From NCBI GenBank assembly GCA_009767595.1, contig VSDK01011733.1, forward strand, positions 72,077 through 136,076: a DNA stretch of 64,000 bases, written 5' to 3'. Below the pieces are notes generated by a model. That model made no database searches. It had not been told where the DNA came from and worked only from the letters and a program-made list of their open reading frames with translations. Within the stretch, counting starts at the first letter, position 1, and every line of letters begins with the position of its first letter. The stretch is from Symbiodinium kawagutii. Its lineage: Eukaryota; Sar; Dinophyceae; Suessiales; Symbiodiniaceae. This document shows, one piece after another, positions 11,710 through 22,528 of the stretch. Both the position numbers and the translations under genes were made by a program.

Positions 11710-11929
11710 ACAAAAAAATCATGCGATGATTCTCAGAAGGGATGTGCTCTCCAAAAATATCTGATGGCACAAAAGCAAGACAAGGTGATCAAGGACATGG
11801 GATGGTCATTCTGGACATGGCTAGCCCAAAAGATTCCCTGATAATAGTCCACCTTCTACAACCACCTACGCTTATCCAACACTTTAGAATGACACAATGA
11901 CAAATGTATTGCATCAACATGCTAACTAG

Positions 11930-12005
11930 CTGGTGATTCTCATTCAGCTATGGAGCCAGGGGTATCCCTAAATCCCTTTAAAGGGGGAGCTAGATGGTAG
12001 CTAAG
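11930..12005. mobile_element. M5 MITE-like element, copy 1
   Basis: It shares GGAGCCAGGGGTATCCC-TA, CCTTTAAAGGGGGAGC and GGTAGCTA with copies at 30970-31046 and 61857-61944. Confidence 0.55.
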
Positions 12006-12517
12006 CATTGGCAATACCAAGAAACATGGATAGCCTTTGGGAATCCGACCTGGCAATGGAAAATCCGAGCACTACCCTTACCATCGCCAAGCTACCGAAT
12101 GTTTTAGGTCACTGTGGCTAGGGGGCAACCCATGATAAGGTACCACCCATGATGCTTAGTGCTGGAAGATCATGGTGGTTGATCAATAGCTGAATCCTGG
12201 GTTGATGAGGTCAGTGATGGCTGGCCATGCTGAAGCTTACTGTTTCATAATGCGTACGAATGGAGGAGCTATGAAGGGTTGGTCTTGCCACACTTGGAGC
12301 ATTTTTGGCCATTGTTGTCAGTAGATAGCCGTAGTCATAATCGTGAGCACGTGTGCCTTCTTGATGGTGTTGACAATGGCAGTATAATTTCCTGGTTTTG
12401 CAAGCAGGATTTCATAAGGGTTCTCACTACTGTAATTATTGCTTACCACGGAAATCAATAGTGCCTTGTGATTGCTTGTGGGTAACCACGATGGTTGCTT
12501 CTGACCCAACTTCCCCT

Positions 12518-12553
12518 GATGATGATGATGATGATGATGATGATGAGGATGAC

Positions 12554-12612
<59 letters not shown>

Positions 12613-12613
12613 G
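12518..12613. repeat. (GAT)n microsatellite
   Basis: About 30 GAT units with a few interruptions (GAGGATGAC). All three frames translate to homopolymers (Asp, His/Ser on the other strand); it lies in a non-coding stretch, so these are not treated as genes. Confidence 0.9.
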
Positions 12614-12781
12614 GACCACTTTGGTTGCTTTTGACCCACCTTCCCATGGAAATTGCTTATGATTGCTTATCGACTGTTATCAATGTTGCAATGGAAACGG
12701 CATGGCAAGCTGATTGAGTCGATGCAACATTTTAGTAGATGATAAGCAGGTTTTCATCACCGTTGGTTTTTCCATAACCGC

Positions 12782-12951
12782 CACACTCCAGAAATCTAAC
12801 ATAGCAATGGACTAAGAACTGGCTGGTGGTTTTAGAATATTTTTATCTTCCCGGTTGTTCGACTTGCGCATATTTTTCATGACGAGGTGGTTCAACCACC
12901 AAGCAGTGGAGAACTGGTGGATTTTCCAGCTATGTTACTTTACCAGAGTGT
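12782..12951. mobile_element. M4 MITE-like element, copy 1, interrupted by M3
   Basis: The left part is CACACTCCAGAAATCTAACATAGCAATGG; the right part includes GTGGATTTTCCAGCTATGTT and ACTTTACCAGAGTGTA. These match the ends of the copy at 60366-60480. The M3 element at 12820-12904 lies inside it. Confidence 0.6.
12820..12904. mobile_element. M3 MITE-like element, nested in M4
   Basis: The ends are GGCTGGTGGTTTTAGAATATTT and GAGGTGGTTCAACCACCAAGC, with core GCATATTTTTCAT as in other M3 copies. AGAACT occurs just outside both ends. Confidence 0.6.
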
Positions 12952-14943
12952 AATCCTCGGGTTTGGACAATTTTCTCTGCAGCCATTTGTTGCTTCTCCG
13001 GTGAAGCCGGGTAGGACATGCAAATCACGCAGGACGGTGGACACAGCAGGCGGCAACAACGAAAAACATTGCAGATGGTCATCTACCAATCAGTTGGATT
13101 TCCTGTCGAGTGATGCTGAGAAATTGCTACGAGAATGGTTTGATGCATGTTGATGCATGTTGATGCCAGTCCCCTGACAAAGCTAAACAGTAACAAAAAA
13201 CCTGCGAAGATGTGTGCAAACTCGGCATCCCTTGGGGTTTCTCCCGAAGCAACCTTTGACTGTGGTAGTTCATGGCTAAGTTGATCATGTGAATCATGGA
13301 GCCTGGCTGCCAGAAGTGGGCCCAGCTCAGCTACCTTGCTTGTTGTTTCAGCGAGGGTGATCAAGCCAGAGCTGTTTGAATAATCGTGGCACCTCTCAGT
13401 GAGCTGATTTATGCATTGGTGGAGCCCCTCAGTTAGTTCGTTGGGGTTGGACGGCGATTTTGCTGAGGTTTATTTGTTTTTTTACAAATAAAGTAACTAG
13501 GGTAAGTAGCAGATATGGTGCATGAACAATCTCTCTCTTGTGACCTGAGTCTGAAGCTTACAGTGCTTTTACCTTGTAACTAACCATGACTAGAGGTTTT
13601 ATAACCTGCCTTGTAGGGTTTATAGCCATCCCAGAAAACTAACCCCAGCACATCCAAGTACAAAGTACCAACCATCACCGTCTTCCGCCATGAAGCGGCC
13701 TTTGACTGCCTTCAGCGAACAGCACCTTGGTCTGCCATTGGCGACGCCATGTTTGGGGGAGCAGCTGAGTTTGCTTCCCAGGAATCCAGGACCATAAAAC
13801 CACAGCAGCTGAGCTGAAGAATCAACATCAGCACCTTCCATCTTCCATCTTCCATCTTCCAGCCATTTCCAATGGTAACATCCAATGCGAATATCAACAT
13901 GAGCATTTTCCTCGCAATGCGAAGACATGACATCCAATGACATCCGTCACGACCATCTTCCAAGCTCCTGGTTGATCAGCGTTCAGCATCCGCTGGAGCT
14001 GAAGCAGCTGGGGAGCCGCGGGTCGTAGTTGATCCAACCCGTGGGGCAGTGGCTGACTTTGCCCATTGATCTATGGGGTGTCATGGTAGATGCAGCCCAG
14101 TTTGTAATTACTAATTAGTTAATCAACCGGCCAAATATTTGGGATCGGCAGCTACTGGGGATGGTTTGTTCAGAGCTGGATCTGCCAGTAGGCCTCTAGG
14201 GACCTTAATGTTTGAAAGCCCAACATATGAATAGAGATCATAAAGCCACTTGCTGGATGTTCTTGTTGTTCAACTAGCAAACCGCAGAATCACCTATTGG
14301 GTTGTATTGGATTAGTTGAACTTAGTTACATTTTTGTTGGTGAGTATGGTTGATCAATGTTAATCATGTATCATAAACAACGGCTAATATAGGTAGTATT
14401 GGCTTATATAGGTAGTATGGTTGATCATTCAAAGCTCTTTTTCAACCAAGGACCCCCCCAGAAGCACAAAACCAAACATCCGCAGAACATTACCCAGGCC
14501 TTTGGGAATGAAGTTGGAACAACATCTGCGCGAGAAAGTGACCCAATGATGGCAACCAAACGCTTGAAACAACACGGCGGACAACACGTTTGCTCACCTT
14601 AAAGATCGTGAAGAAATCAGCATCTTAGTTCGGATCAATCATCATCGCGACAAGCATCATGGCAACAAGAATTTCCGAAGTAACCATGATTCCTTCAGAA
14701 ATGATTGGAACATCTGCGTTGGAACCCGCTATACGTATTGGGTTAAAGCAGCGTCTCAAACTTTAACTTGCCCACTAACCCAGCTGTTCTAACCACCAAT
14801 TAGTCAAGGGGGTTCCCTGGTTGGGGCTAAAAAGGAATTTCCATACTGTTCCCATGAATCTGGGTTTCTTAGCCCTGGTTAGGCCGTGAAATCATGGCTC
14901 AGAATCCCTGGCTTTTTTCGACAAGAAACCCTGGATTTCCCAG

Positions 14944-15041
14944 TGAATCCAACGCTAGCCATGACACGTCGCCCCCGGAGAGTCCCTTTCGTCCAAGCTG
15001 GAGGGTCACAAGCTGAGGCGCAAAGCGAGGCTTCGGCCCAG
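14944..15041 (+). CDS. Candidate exon, 32 codons
   Basis: Acceptor TTTCCCAG and donor CCCAG|GTGCTG bound the frame NPTLAMTRRPRRVPFVQAGG then SQAEAQSEASAQ. The internal Met has an upstream stop-free path back to the acceptor. Composition is GC-rich. Not recognised. Confidence 0.45.
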
Positions 15042-15808
15042 GTGCTGTGGGTTGGAATGCTGGGGAATTCATAGGGGATGGACCCTAGGGGGTAGGGGAT
15101 GGAACTAGTAGGGAATTGGTGGGAAATTAGTAGGGGATTGATGGGGGATTGGTGGGGAATTGGTAGGCAATGGAATTGCTAGGGTATTGGTAGGGACTGA
15201 TAATCACTGAATTCATAGGGATTGGTTGATGATTATTGATGTGGCTCAACAAGCTATTTTGATAGTTGGACAAGCGATTCATGGTCAATTTGATGCCCGC
15301 GGTTGTGAAGACTGCTTGATTGGAACTACTTTTCAATCGTTTCCTCAGCACTAGTTATGATCGCCATTCGGCGTACATAGCACTGAACTGGCATCATTTC
15401 TCCAGGGAAACGTGCACGGTGACAACGCTCCCACAGCTGGCCCACCATTGGAGGTCGTAAGCAGTTGCCAGCAGTTGCATTGGTTGATACTTTAGTGATG
15501 ACATGAAGCCATGGATAACTTGGTTTAAGTTCACCCAGCTGATGCACAGTGCGATTATAAGTGCGTAGGGTAACTGCCAGTTCTGATAGATATGATTATA
15601 CTTCACTGCTTACCACCTAGTATAGTTGGTATCCACCCAGATGCATAATAGTTTTTTCGGGCTACTACCAGTTACAGGTTGTAAAGCAACTTATAGTCAG
15701 ATAGTTCGGGGAACTACCAGTTATAGTTATGATAGTTATGATAGATATGATTCTACCTAGTTGGGTTGTAAAGCAACTTATGATGCCCAAGCAACTTCTG
15801 ATGCCCAG
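15042..15808. other. Intron with GGGGATTGG-type direct repeats
   Basis: Bases 15068-15225 repeat variants of TAGGGGATTGGTGGGG and GGGAATTGGTAGG. The rest (15600-15790) repeats TAGTTATGATAG and CCAGTTATAG words. No gene seen. Confidence 0.5.
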
Positions 15809-15945
15809 GGGTACCACCAGGCTCTCCCAGTTGTGTCCGATCGGTTGCGCTCCGCAGGCCTGGTGCCACGGGCTGGGCCCCGGTGGTGCTCCGCAGCAAC
15901 GTTGGGGGCCACGCGAGGCGAGCCGCGCCGAACTCGTGCGGATGG
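15809..15945 (+). CDS. Candidate exon, about 45 codons, frame uncertain
   Basis: A strong GC-rich island between acceptor GCCCAG and donor TGG|GTGACG. More than one frame is open; the frame ending in phase with the donor starts VPPGSPSCVRSVALRRPGAT and ends AAPNSCGW. GC-rich DNA makes false open frames common, so the exon is more certain than its frame. Confidence 0.4.
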
Positions 15946-16198
15946 GTGACGCAGGGTGGGGCTTCTCCTAGTCATGTGGCGAGCTGGGTCAAGGCTTCAA
16001 CCAACCAACCTGGCTGGTGATTTCTAGCTGGTGAAGCTGGTTGATAATAGGGATAATAAGCAACAACAGTAGGGATAACTAACAATTGGCTATGGGTCAA
16101 GCAATTAACCAACCAATAATGGTTTAACTAGCTGGTTAAGCTGGTTGATAAAGCTGGGTATAATAAGTAACAATAGTAGGGCATATACCAGCTATACA

Positions 16199-16311
16199 TG
16201 GCGAGCTGGGTCAAGCAGTTAACCAACCAATAATTTGGGATAATAACCAACAAACTATGGGGAAAACGAGCTGGTTAATGATGGGGGACTAGGGGTTTTG
16301 ACCCACAGCCA
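16199..16311. mobile_element. M2 MITE-like element, copy 3
   Basis: It starts TGGCGAGCTGGGTCAAGCAG and ends GGGTTTTGACCCACAGCCA. The orientation of its core is opposite to copies 1 and 2. Confidence 0.6.
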
Positions 16312-16345
16312 TGTGTTTCTAAAGAAACTGCTGGTAGTTCCCACA

Positions 16346-16448
16346 TGGTGGTTTCTCAAGCCATAGGGGGCCCAAAAAATGGTTTGTTTCTGACTATAAA
16401 TGACTATTGATGGATGATTTGGGGGTTCCCTATTTTGAGAAACACCCA
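16346..16448. mobile_element. M1 MITE-like element, copy 7
   Basis: The ends are TGGTGGTTTCTCAAGCCATA and CCCTATTTTGAGAAACACCCA. The flanking dinucleotide is CA on both sides (16344-16345, 16449-16450), showing the target duplication is two bases but not always TA. Confidence 0.75.
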
Positions 16449-16710
16449 CATGGTTTATGAAGCAATTAGCTCTTGAAGCTTTTTGAAGTCAGAAGTTTCT
16501 CAAGAAAGCACTGATAGTTGTATGCTAAGTTAGTTGATTAGTTATATATACATGGATTTTTCAAACAATCACATGTAACTATAGTGATACATTGTGATAC
16601 ACTACTGACTATGACCACTACCAATTCTGGAACTGTAGTTATGTCTGCTATAAATGGTAGTTAGCCTAGTCATAGGCTAAGTTGATGAACTACGGCGCCC
16701 CATCTTGTAG

Positions 16711-16889
16711 AGGTTCTCATTGAAGATGCAGCTGTTGAGACACCACCCCACCACTATGGCCAGGAAGCTCATGTTCCATGGGCGGTTCATCGAATTCTGC
16801 AGGAGTTTCAGGAGTTCATGTATCTGGTGGACAACTTGGAAGTACCCTTCTCAGTATCAAAAGATCACCATTTGGAGGGCGTTCAGAAG
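16711..16889 (+). CDS. Candidate exon, 59 codons, acidic/aromatic
   Basis: Acceptor CATCTTGTAG and donor CAGAAG|GTTCAC bound an open frame that starts VLIEDAAVETPPHHYGQEAH and continues VPWAVHRILQEFQEFMYLVD. It ends in phase 0, matching the phase 0 start of the next exon at 17024. It reads like a structured domain, but I cannot name it. One of the best-supported exons of the left flank. Confidence 0.6.
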
Positions 16890-17023
16890 GTTCACCAACC
16901 ATCATCAATCATTCACTATGATGGTCAACCATCATTCTGAACCATTAGTGACTCCTAGTAAACTCATGCTGAATAACGTTCACGAATCAGCTTGGTCCAC
17001 CATAAACCCCAGCGACCCACCAG

Positions 17024-17091
17024 CGCAATGCCTCCGACATCGTGAAGTCCTTTGCCCAATGTACCAGCGATTTGCCGCTGGAAGCGCATTG
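17024..17091 (+). CDS. Candidate exon, 22 codons, follows 16711-16889
   Basis: Acceptor CCCACCAG and donor TTG|GTTAAG bound RNASDIVKSFAQCTSDLPLE then AHW. The phase agrees with the previous exon, and the intervening intron is only 134 nt and AACC-rich. Unknown family. Confidence 0.55.
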
Positions 17092-18195
17092 GTTAAGCTC
17101 ACCATCAACTACTGGCTGTGCAGAATCAGTGGAATGAGCTGATTATTGAGCTGCATTCACTAGTACTAAGAGTATAGTAGTAACTATCAGCTATATTAAT
17201 GATATGACTAGTTCTTCATTGTTCACTCATATGAGCGTATTGGTCTTTCATATTGATAGCACACAGTAGTTTGTTCAAATCTGTTCATGGTATTGATACT
17301 GCTATTCTAGCTAAGCATGCCAGTACCAAGTATTACATATATACTGGGAGCAACTGACAATTATTGACTGTAGTGACTAGTGACCATGAAAATACCACGT
17401 AGTACTACAATCCAACTACAATCGACATACTTAAAAGTCTATTACGACCATTGAACTACCAAGTAGTACCACAATTCAAACTGCAATCCAAGTTGGATGG
17501 TAGTATGTTGATTCCAACTACCATCCATGTGATTCTAGTAATTGAATCAACATACTTAAAGATCTATTTACGTAGGACTACCGTTTCACAACTTGAGGTC
17601 ACGTGGTGAAGGTAGGCCCAACAGCTCACCTGCCTGGAACCAGCCGGGTAGGCGAGAAGCCGAGGTGCGGTGCTGGGTGGTGAATCCCTTGGTTCGTTCG
17701 GGCTTAGTTAAACCGACTTGGATGATCATCGCACTTAGAAAGTGGGAATTGTAACCATGGGAATTGTAACTACCCTTTTTGGGCGTTTTATCATTCATAA
17801 ATAAGTTGCTAATCATGGATACTAATCACTTACCAGCCGTGGGATGATCATCCAAGTAGTTAACCTTATTGTGGGTTATGGCGGCCATGGTTCCTGGGAA
17901 ACCCAGACTCTGCCCATCCAAGTAGTTGGGTTCAAACTTCCAAGAGTTTTTGTTTTCCCGCCGACCTAACAGCCACTGATTAGTGAATTGTACAGGGGCT
18001 TGTCATGGTTTGAATTGCAAGTGGTAAACTATACCAGGGATATGACTGGCTTGTCATGTCCAAAAATTGCATAGTCCTCTCTCGGCCACTGATATCGCTG
18101 GTATCCTGCATTTATTATGCTCAGATATCCAGGGATCGTTGATGCTATATTCATGGATTCTTTCTGATATCTCCGAGCTATTTTTTCTACTATAT

Positions 18196-18295
18196 CTGGT
18201 TGGTGGTTTTAAACATTTTTTATTTTCCCTAGTAGTTATCAACAATTGGCTGGTTGACAAGCATATTTTTCACAGGGGGTGAAACCACCAACCAG
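18196..18295. mobile_element. M3 MITE-like element
   Basis: The ends are CTGGTTGGTGGTTTTAAACA and GTGAAACCACCAACCAG. ATAT-like sequence flanks both sides. The core has GGTTGACAAGCATATTTTTC, shared with the copies at 29846 and 58016. Confidence 0.7.
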
Positions 18296-18590
18296 ATATG
18301 CACTAGCTGCATCCACATCAAATTTTCCACTATATATATCCACTCCTTAGGTCCAGGTGTTTGCACCATTCAAAGACACTGACATATTTCCTGTTATTTT
18401 GAATCCGTTTCAGTCTCCCATTGTGGATCCAGAACTCTACATAGTTGCGATGCATACACTGATCCACCAGTTATAACTCAAAGAATCTTGGAGTTGGTTA
18501 TAGCTGTCCATTTTGAGTTATGACTCAGTTATGACTCAATCAAAATAGACATTCAAGTCTCAGTTATAGCTATCCATAGATACACCGATT

Positions 18591-18680
18591 AATGTTGGTT
18601 TCTGATTAGTATCTACCTGTTGGTTTCATGCCTATTTTCATTACTTTTGGGGGGGGTTACACTAATCAGAAACCAACATT
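18591..18680. repeat. Stem-loop with 20-bp perfect arms
   Basis: AATGTTGGTTTCTGATTAGT (18591-18610) is exactly reverse-complemented at 18661-18680, with a 50-nt loop that contains a G tract. It may be a single-copy hairpin MITE. Confidence 0.75.
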
Positions 18681-18722
18681 ATAAACATCGATCCCTGTTT
18701 TCGGTTCTACATTCTTGCGAAG

Positions 18723-18828
18723 TGAACCCCTGCTGTTCCCGCCGATCAGGCCGTGCCTCGACCTACACGCCGGGTCTTCACAGGGTGGGCTCGACAGGGC
18801 CGACAGGTCGTACGTGATCGTGAACGTG
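18723..18828 (+). CDS. Candidate exon, 35 codons
   Basis: Acceptor TGCGAAG and donor GTG|GTTGAA bound a GC-rich frame EPLLFPPIRPCLDLHAGSSQ then GGLDRADRSYVIVNVV. A long GGTT-rich tract starts directly after the donor. A second frame is also open, but this one continues to the donor without stops and reads more protein-like. Unknown family. Confidence 0.5.
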
Positions 18829-19549
18829 GTTGAAGGGTCAATTTGATGGTTAACTAATGATGGTAATGGTTGATTAATGGTAACTAATGGTGGTTAACTA
18901 ATGGTTAACTAATCAGTTTGATGGTTAACTGATGGTGGATGAATGGTGAAAGGTTGCTTAATGGTAAATGGTAATGGTTGATAATAGTCAATCCAGTTTA
19001 CGATGTTTGGTAGGAGGTCAATGGTTAGCAATTAGTGGTGGGTGGTTGAAACTAGTGAATAGTGGGTGATGATGGTTGATGATGGTTGAAAATGGCAAAA
19101 CCGTGATCAATCCCGAGAATTGGAACCTTCAACGAAGATGCTTCAAGCATTCACCTCCCAGCATGCCTTTCTGTGACACGAAAATGGGTCTATCTTTGAC
19201 AAGATTGGCAGCATGACTTCTAGGAGAATCATCCCACTGATCGTAAGTGGTTGGTAATCGCGGTCAAGAAAGTTTCCAATGCGCTGGGCTATGACACCTT
19301 TCTTGCGACAAAGTTTGAAAGCCACTCAGGATGATTCGGTAGTGATTGGAGCTCATTGGCTGGTTGGCTGGTGCCAGAGGACCCAAGAATCAACCGCTGG
19401 GAGGTTCCTCTGGTATAGTTGGTATCAATGGAAGTGTGGGCAACTTCTGGTAGATGCTGAAAATGGGTGCTGACAAAACCATTCCAACAAGCTAGAACTG
19501 AGGTTTCTTAAGTCATATTTGTGGTTGATCTATGGTCAAGAATGATGGT

Positions 19550-19550
<1 letters not shown>

Positions 19551-19587
<37 letters not shown>
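19551..19587. repeat. (GAT)n microsatellite
   Basis: About 12 uninterrupted GAT units. Confidence 0.9.
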
Positions 19588-20072
19588 CTAAATAATGGTT
19601 CGTGAACGTTGGTTCATATAATGGTGGTTCCAAAGTCATTGGGAAGCCCCGAAGTTTTGGTTGGTTTATTACTATAGATATTTGATATAAAGGATGAATT
19701 GAAACATCCAACTGGTTGCATAATTCTTCATCTGTATGTTTCATTGTAACGAACAAGCAAGTCAGAGGTTGTCCATCAAGCTCAAAGCAACCATTTGTTT
19801 TGTGAGTGATGAGAATGGTTGATGAACTTGCTAGAAACGGTTGAAACTATGCCATGATTGACCTATGACGATTATATGCTGTTTTTTGTTGGTTTGAAAG
19901 ATTTCTGTGAATGCTGTTGACATCATTGACAATCAACCATCATAACGTCACTCATAACCAATTAAGCATCAACTCAACCATATCTTAATAGTACCATTTG
20001 TCAGTTTCTAATCCTTTTTAACCACCATTCACCATGTTGAGCCATTATTCATCCCACAATTACCCATGATAA

Positions 20073-20174
20073 GGGTGTTTCTCAAAGTAGTGGTACCCCC
20101 AAATCATCCATGTTCAATCATTGTTAGTATTTCACCATCCATTTCTTGGATGCACCATGGCTTGATAAACACCC
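20073..20174. mobile_element. M1 MITE-like element, copy 8
   Basis: The ends are GGGTGTTTCTCAAAGTAGTG and TTGATAAACACCC, with AA on both sides. Confidence 0.65.
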
Positions 20175-20177
20175 AAA

Positions 20178-20299
20178 TGGCAGTGGGTCAAAACCCTGTA
20201 CCCACGGTTCCCCGATCATTATCCATTGTTTTCCCTATGAAATTGTTGGGGAACTTTTCCCCCATGAAATTGGTTGGTTAACTGCTTGACCCATCGCCA
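20178..20299. mobile_element. M2 MITE-like element, copy 4, abutting M1
   Basis: The ends are TGGCAGTGGGTCAA and TTGACCCATCGCCA with AA flanks. It begins three bases after the preceding M1 copy, so one element probably targeted the edge of the other. Confidence 0.7.
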
Positions 20300-20553
20300 A
20301 AAATATCTGGTATATCCCCTAGTATTGTTGTTCCTATTATCCCCTATTGTAACCAGTAACCAGCTAGGCTTCACCATTAGTTGGTTGGTTCATATAGTTA
20401 TCTTATCCCCGGTATATCCCCTATGAGTGTTGCTCCTTATCTGCTATTACCAGTCATTAATCATTAGCCATGGGTTGGTTCCATTCACCAGCTAGGCTTC
20501 ACCATTGGTAGGCCATCAGTAGGCCAGTGTCAAGCATGGTTAAACCTCACCAG

Positions 20554-20650
20554 CGCCCACGGGGTTCACCGCTCCATGGTCGCCAGGGAACCGCCGGTGG
20601 AGGAAGAGGTGGCAGCGGGTCGGCCAGTTGTGTCCCAGCGCCATCCCATG
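20554..20650 (+). CDS. Candidate exon, 32 codons, frame uncertain
   Basis: Acceptor CTCACCAG and donor CATG|GTTTAT bound a GC-rich island. Best reading: AHGVHRSMVAREPPVEEEVA then AGRPVVSQRHPM; a Gly/Arg-rich alternative frame is also open. GATGGTTGATG follows at once. Confidence 0.45.
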
Positions 20651-21926
20651 GTTTATGATGGTTGATGATTCAGAGCGTGAATTTGATGATTCTGAATTAT
20701 GAATACAGTAGATTTTGGTCAATGATGGCTTCTTGGATGTGCAGCTGGGGCTAGTTCACCATTGTTATCATGAACCCTATAGAGCAAGGTAGCTGCACTA
20801 ACCCCTAAAACCATGGGGAATGTTTCCAGTTACTGACTGGGGATGCACATCCAAGTATGAGGTTTCATCCGATTAAACCATGTTGATCAGGTTGACACTG
20901 TTGAGTGAGTACTCAAAAGAACACCTCATGGTCAATCGTCATAGTTGATGATGGTAGTCGTGGATTGTGTTTATTCATGGTGTATGCTGGTACACCACGA
21001 GGATTTTTGATGAGTTTCCCTTCGAAACTCGTGGCGGATCATCCTGCTTGAAGCTGGTTGGTAAGCGTGGTTCACTTGGTATGACCAGTACCCCAATGCC
21101 ACCATGTAATGAACCAGCGTGGATGGTCCAAGGTGACCATTCAAACGTTATCCGCTTGACATCCCAACTTGTACGACGTGTCCGGATAACCAGAGCTGAT
21201 CCAACCATGGATGAAGTGACTGTCGCAGTTTTTTGTTTCAACCAATAGAAATTTGACATAAGGGATATTTAGCCCGGCCAACAGAAGAGTGTTAGGATCA
21301 TCATTCTTTCAGTCAATCCCAAATGTGTTGCAGCTCCTTGCCGCATATCTCGTTTTCATTCATGGCATGGTCATCAATGCTCCCACTTTCAACCAGCCCA
21401 ATGAGTTTGCGCGGAACCCGTGAACTAAGCAAGGCCTACCAACCAGCGTTGGTATATCCCTAGCATTGATGATTATCAACCATTTAGCTGTTTGGTAACC
21501 ATCATTAGCAATCAGAGAGCCATCATGAAATCCAGCAGTTAATCACAGCAATGATAGTTAGACTTCCGCCAGTAACCGTCATTAACCATCATTAGTCATT
21601 AGTATTCATTTACCATCAATGAACGATGACTAACCAATATTGCAAGTAGACATGGATATCATCAAACATCCCCACCAACCAACCAGCTGAAAACCATCGC
21701 CGAAAATTCACCATCAATTAACCATCAGCTATCCATCAATTCACCGTACTCAATCAGAAATTTAGCATTCATCAACTTCCAACCACCAACCTAGCAACCA
21801 ATCACCAACCACCAACCCACCACCAACCAACCTACCAACCCACCAACCTACCATCAACCTCCAACCTACCCTGCCCCACCCTGCCCCACCCTGCCCCAAG
21901 CCCCACCCCTGCCCCGCCTGCACCAG
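20651..21926. repeat. Intron, GATGGTT start, long AACC end
   Basis: The last 450 bases (21480-21900) are dense in CATTAACC, CACCAACC and finally CCCTGCCCCAC repeats leading into the acceptor. M6 copy 2 lies at 20733-20857. A mixed-polarity region with TTATCCG/CGGATAA arms (21148-21188) sits in the middle. No gene seen. Confidence 0.55.
20733..20857. mobile_element. M6 MITE-like element, copy 2
   Basis: The ends are TTGGATGTGCAGCTGGGG and CTGGGGATGCACATCCAAGTA. An inner inverted pair (CTAGTTCA / GCACTAACCC-like, with AAGGTAGCTG) is shared with 28330 and 62140. Confidence 0.6.
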
Positions 21927-22028
21927 GGGCCCTTGCTGGTGCAGCGCATCGCCAGCAGCGCTCCGCCTCCACCGCCCCCCTTCGACGAGGCGGGGGAGGC
22001 GGCGCGAAGGAACGCGGCCGACGGATGG
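21927..22028 (+). CDS. Candidate exon, 34 codons, proline run
   Basis: Acceptor CTGCACCAG after a C-rich tract, donor TGG|GTAGTT. The frame GPLLVQRIASSAPPPPPPFD then EAGEAARRNAADGW is phase 0 at both ends, with almost all third positions G/C. It joins in phase with the exon at 23067. Well supported by signals; family unknown. Confidence 0.6.
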
Positions 22029-22088
22029 GTAGTTGGTTGCCGACGCGTAATGAAATCGTGGTACCTCCAAGTATGGGATTTGGTGATT

Positions 22089-22191
22089 TGGTGGTTTCTT
22101 AAAATAGGGAACCCCCCAAAATGGTTGGTTTATTGCTATAAATGACTAGTAAAGGATGATTTAGGGGTACCCCTATTTTGAGAAACACCCA
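22089..22191. mobile_element. M1 MITE-like element, copy 9
   Basis: The ends are TGGTGGTTTCTTAAAATAGG and CCTATTTTGAGAAACACCCA. The flank is TT on both sides (22087-22088, 22192-22193). Confidence 0.75.
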
Positions 22192-22438
22192 TTTCTTAAT
22201 TTCTTAATATTGGGATATGCTTGTGGGTAATGATTGGGATATGGTGAAGAGCTGCAGGTAGCCCAAAGTTATGGGTGGTCTATCATGATCTGTAATATCC
22301 AATTGATATCCGAAGTGGGATCGGTTTATATGGTGGGTGATGGGTCATTATCCAAAGATAATGGATATGTCGGGCAGGTTAATAATAGGAGATGATAACT
22401 AAGCAGAATATTGGACGTACCAACTACATGGTGGTTTC

Positions 22439-22528
22439 TTAATAGCTGCAGGTACCTCAAAGTTATGGTTGGTTTATTCTGATCAATAGTGGATGATTTG
22501 GAGGTACCCTTATTTTGAGAAACACCCA
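22439..22528. mobile_element. M1 MITE-like element, copy 10
   Basis: The ends are TGGTGGTTTCTTAATAGC and TATTTTGAGAAACACCCA. Flanks are CA and TA, so the duplication is not exact here. Confidence 0.65.

Larger units (their letters stand above)
11319..14943. other. Intron-like stretch with nested MITEs and trinucleotide repeat
   Basis: It contains M1 (11538-11709), M5 (11930-12005), a long GAT repeat (12518-12613) and an M4 element interrupted by M3 (12782-12951). A CATCTTCC/CATCTTC run (13835-13863) is also present. A small frame near 13693 (MKRPLTAFSEQHLG...) and one at 13080-13150 are open, but no splice or family support was found. Confidence 0.4.
15946..16710. other. Intron with M2-like cluster and M1
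   Basis: Several GGCGAGCTGGGTCAA and GGCTATGGGTCAA ends (about 15978, 16088, 16199) show repeated M2 insertion or rearrangement. An M1 copy follows at 16346. No gene seen. Confidence 0.5.
17092..18722. other. Intron-like stretch with short dispersed repeats, M3 and a hairpin
   Basis: Near-direct repeats of CGACATACTTAAAAGTCTAT occur at 17421 and 17546. A GC-richer island at 17600-17690 may contain an exon (SSPAWNQPGRREAEVRCWV, acceptor AACAG, donor GTG|GTGAAT), but it is weak. M3 lies at 18196-18295 and a 20-bp perfect-arm hairpin at 18591-18680. Confidence 0.4.
18829..20553. repeat. Intron, GGTT start, AACC later, two abutting MITEs
   Basis: Bases 18829-19105 are GGTTAACTAATGG / GATGGTTG-type; 19930-20040 are CATCAACC/AACCATC-type. 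It includes a (GAT)n run (19551-19587), M1 (20073-20174) and M2 (20178-20299). No gene seen. Confidence 0.55.

Noticed and set aside
12318-12647. Long open frames with poly-His, poly-Asp or poly-Ser on both strands
   Set aside because: They are translations of a GAT microsatellite and have no other support.
16720-17142. A 140-codon frame starting at 16720
   Set aside because: It runs through an AACC intron; the other frame, with splice sites and matching phases (16711-16889 and 17024-17091), is more protein-like.
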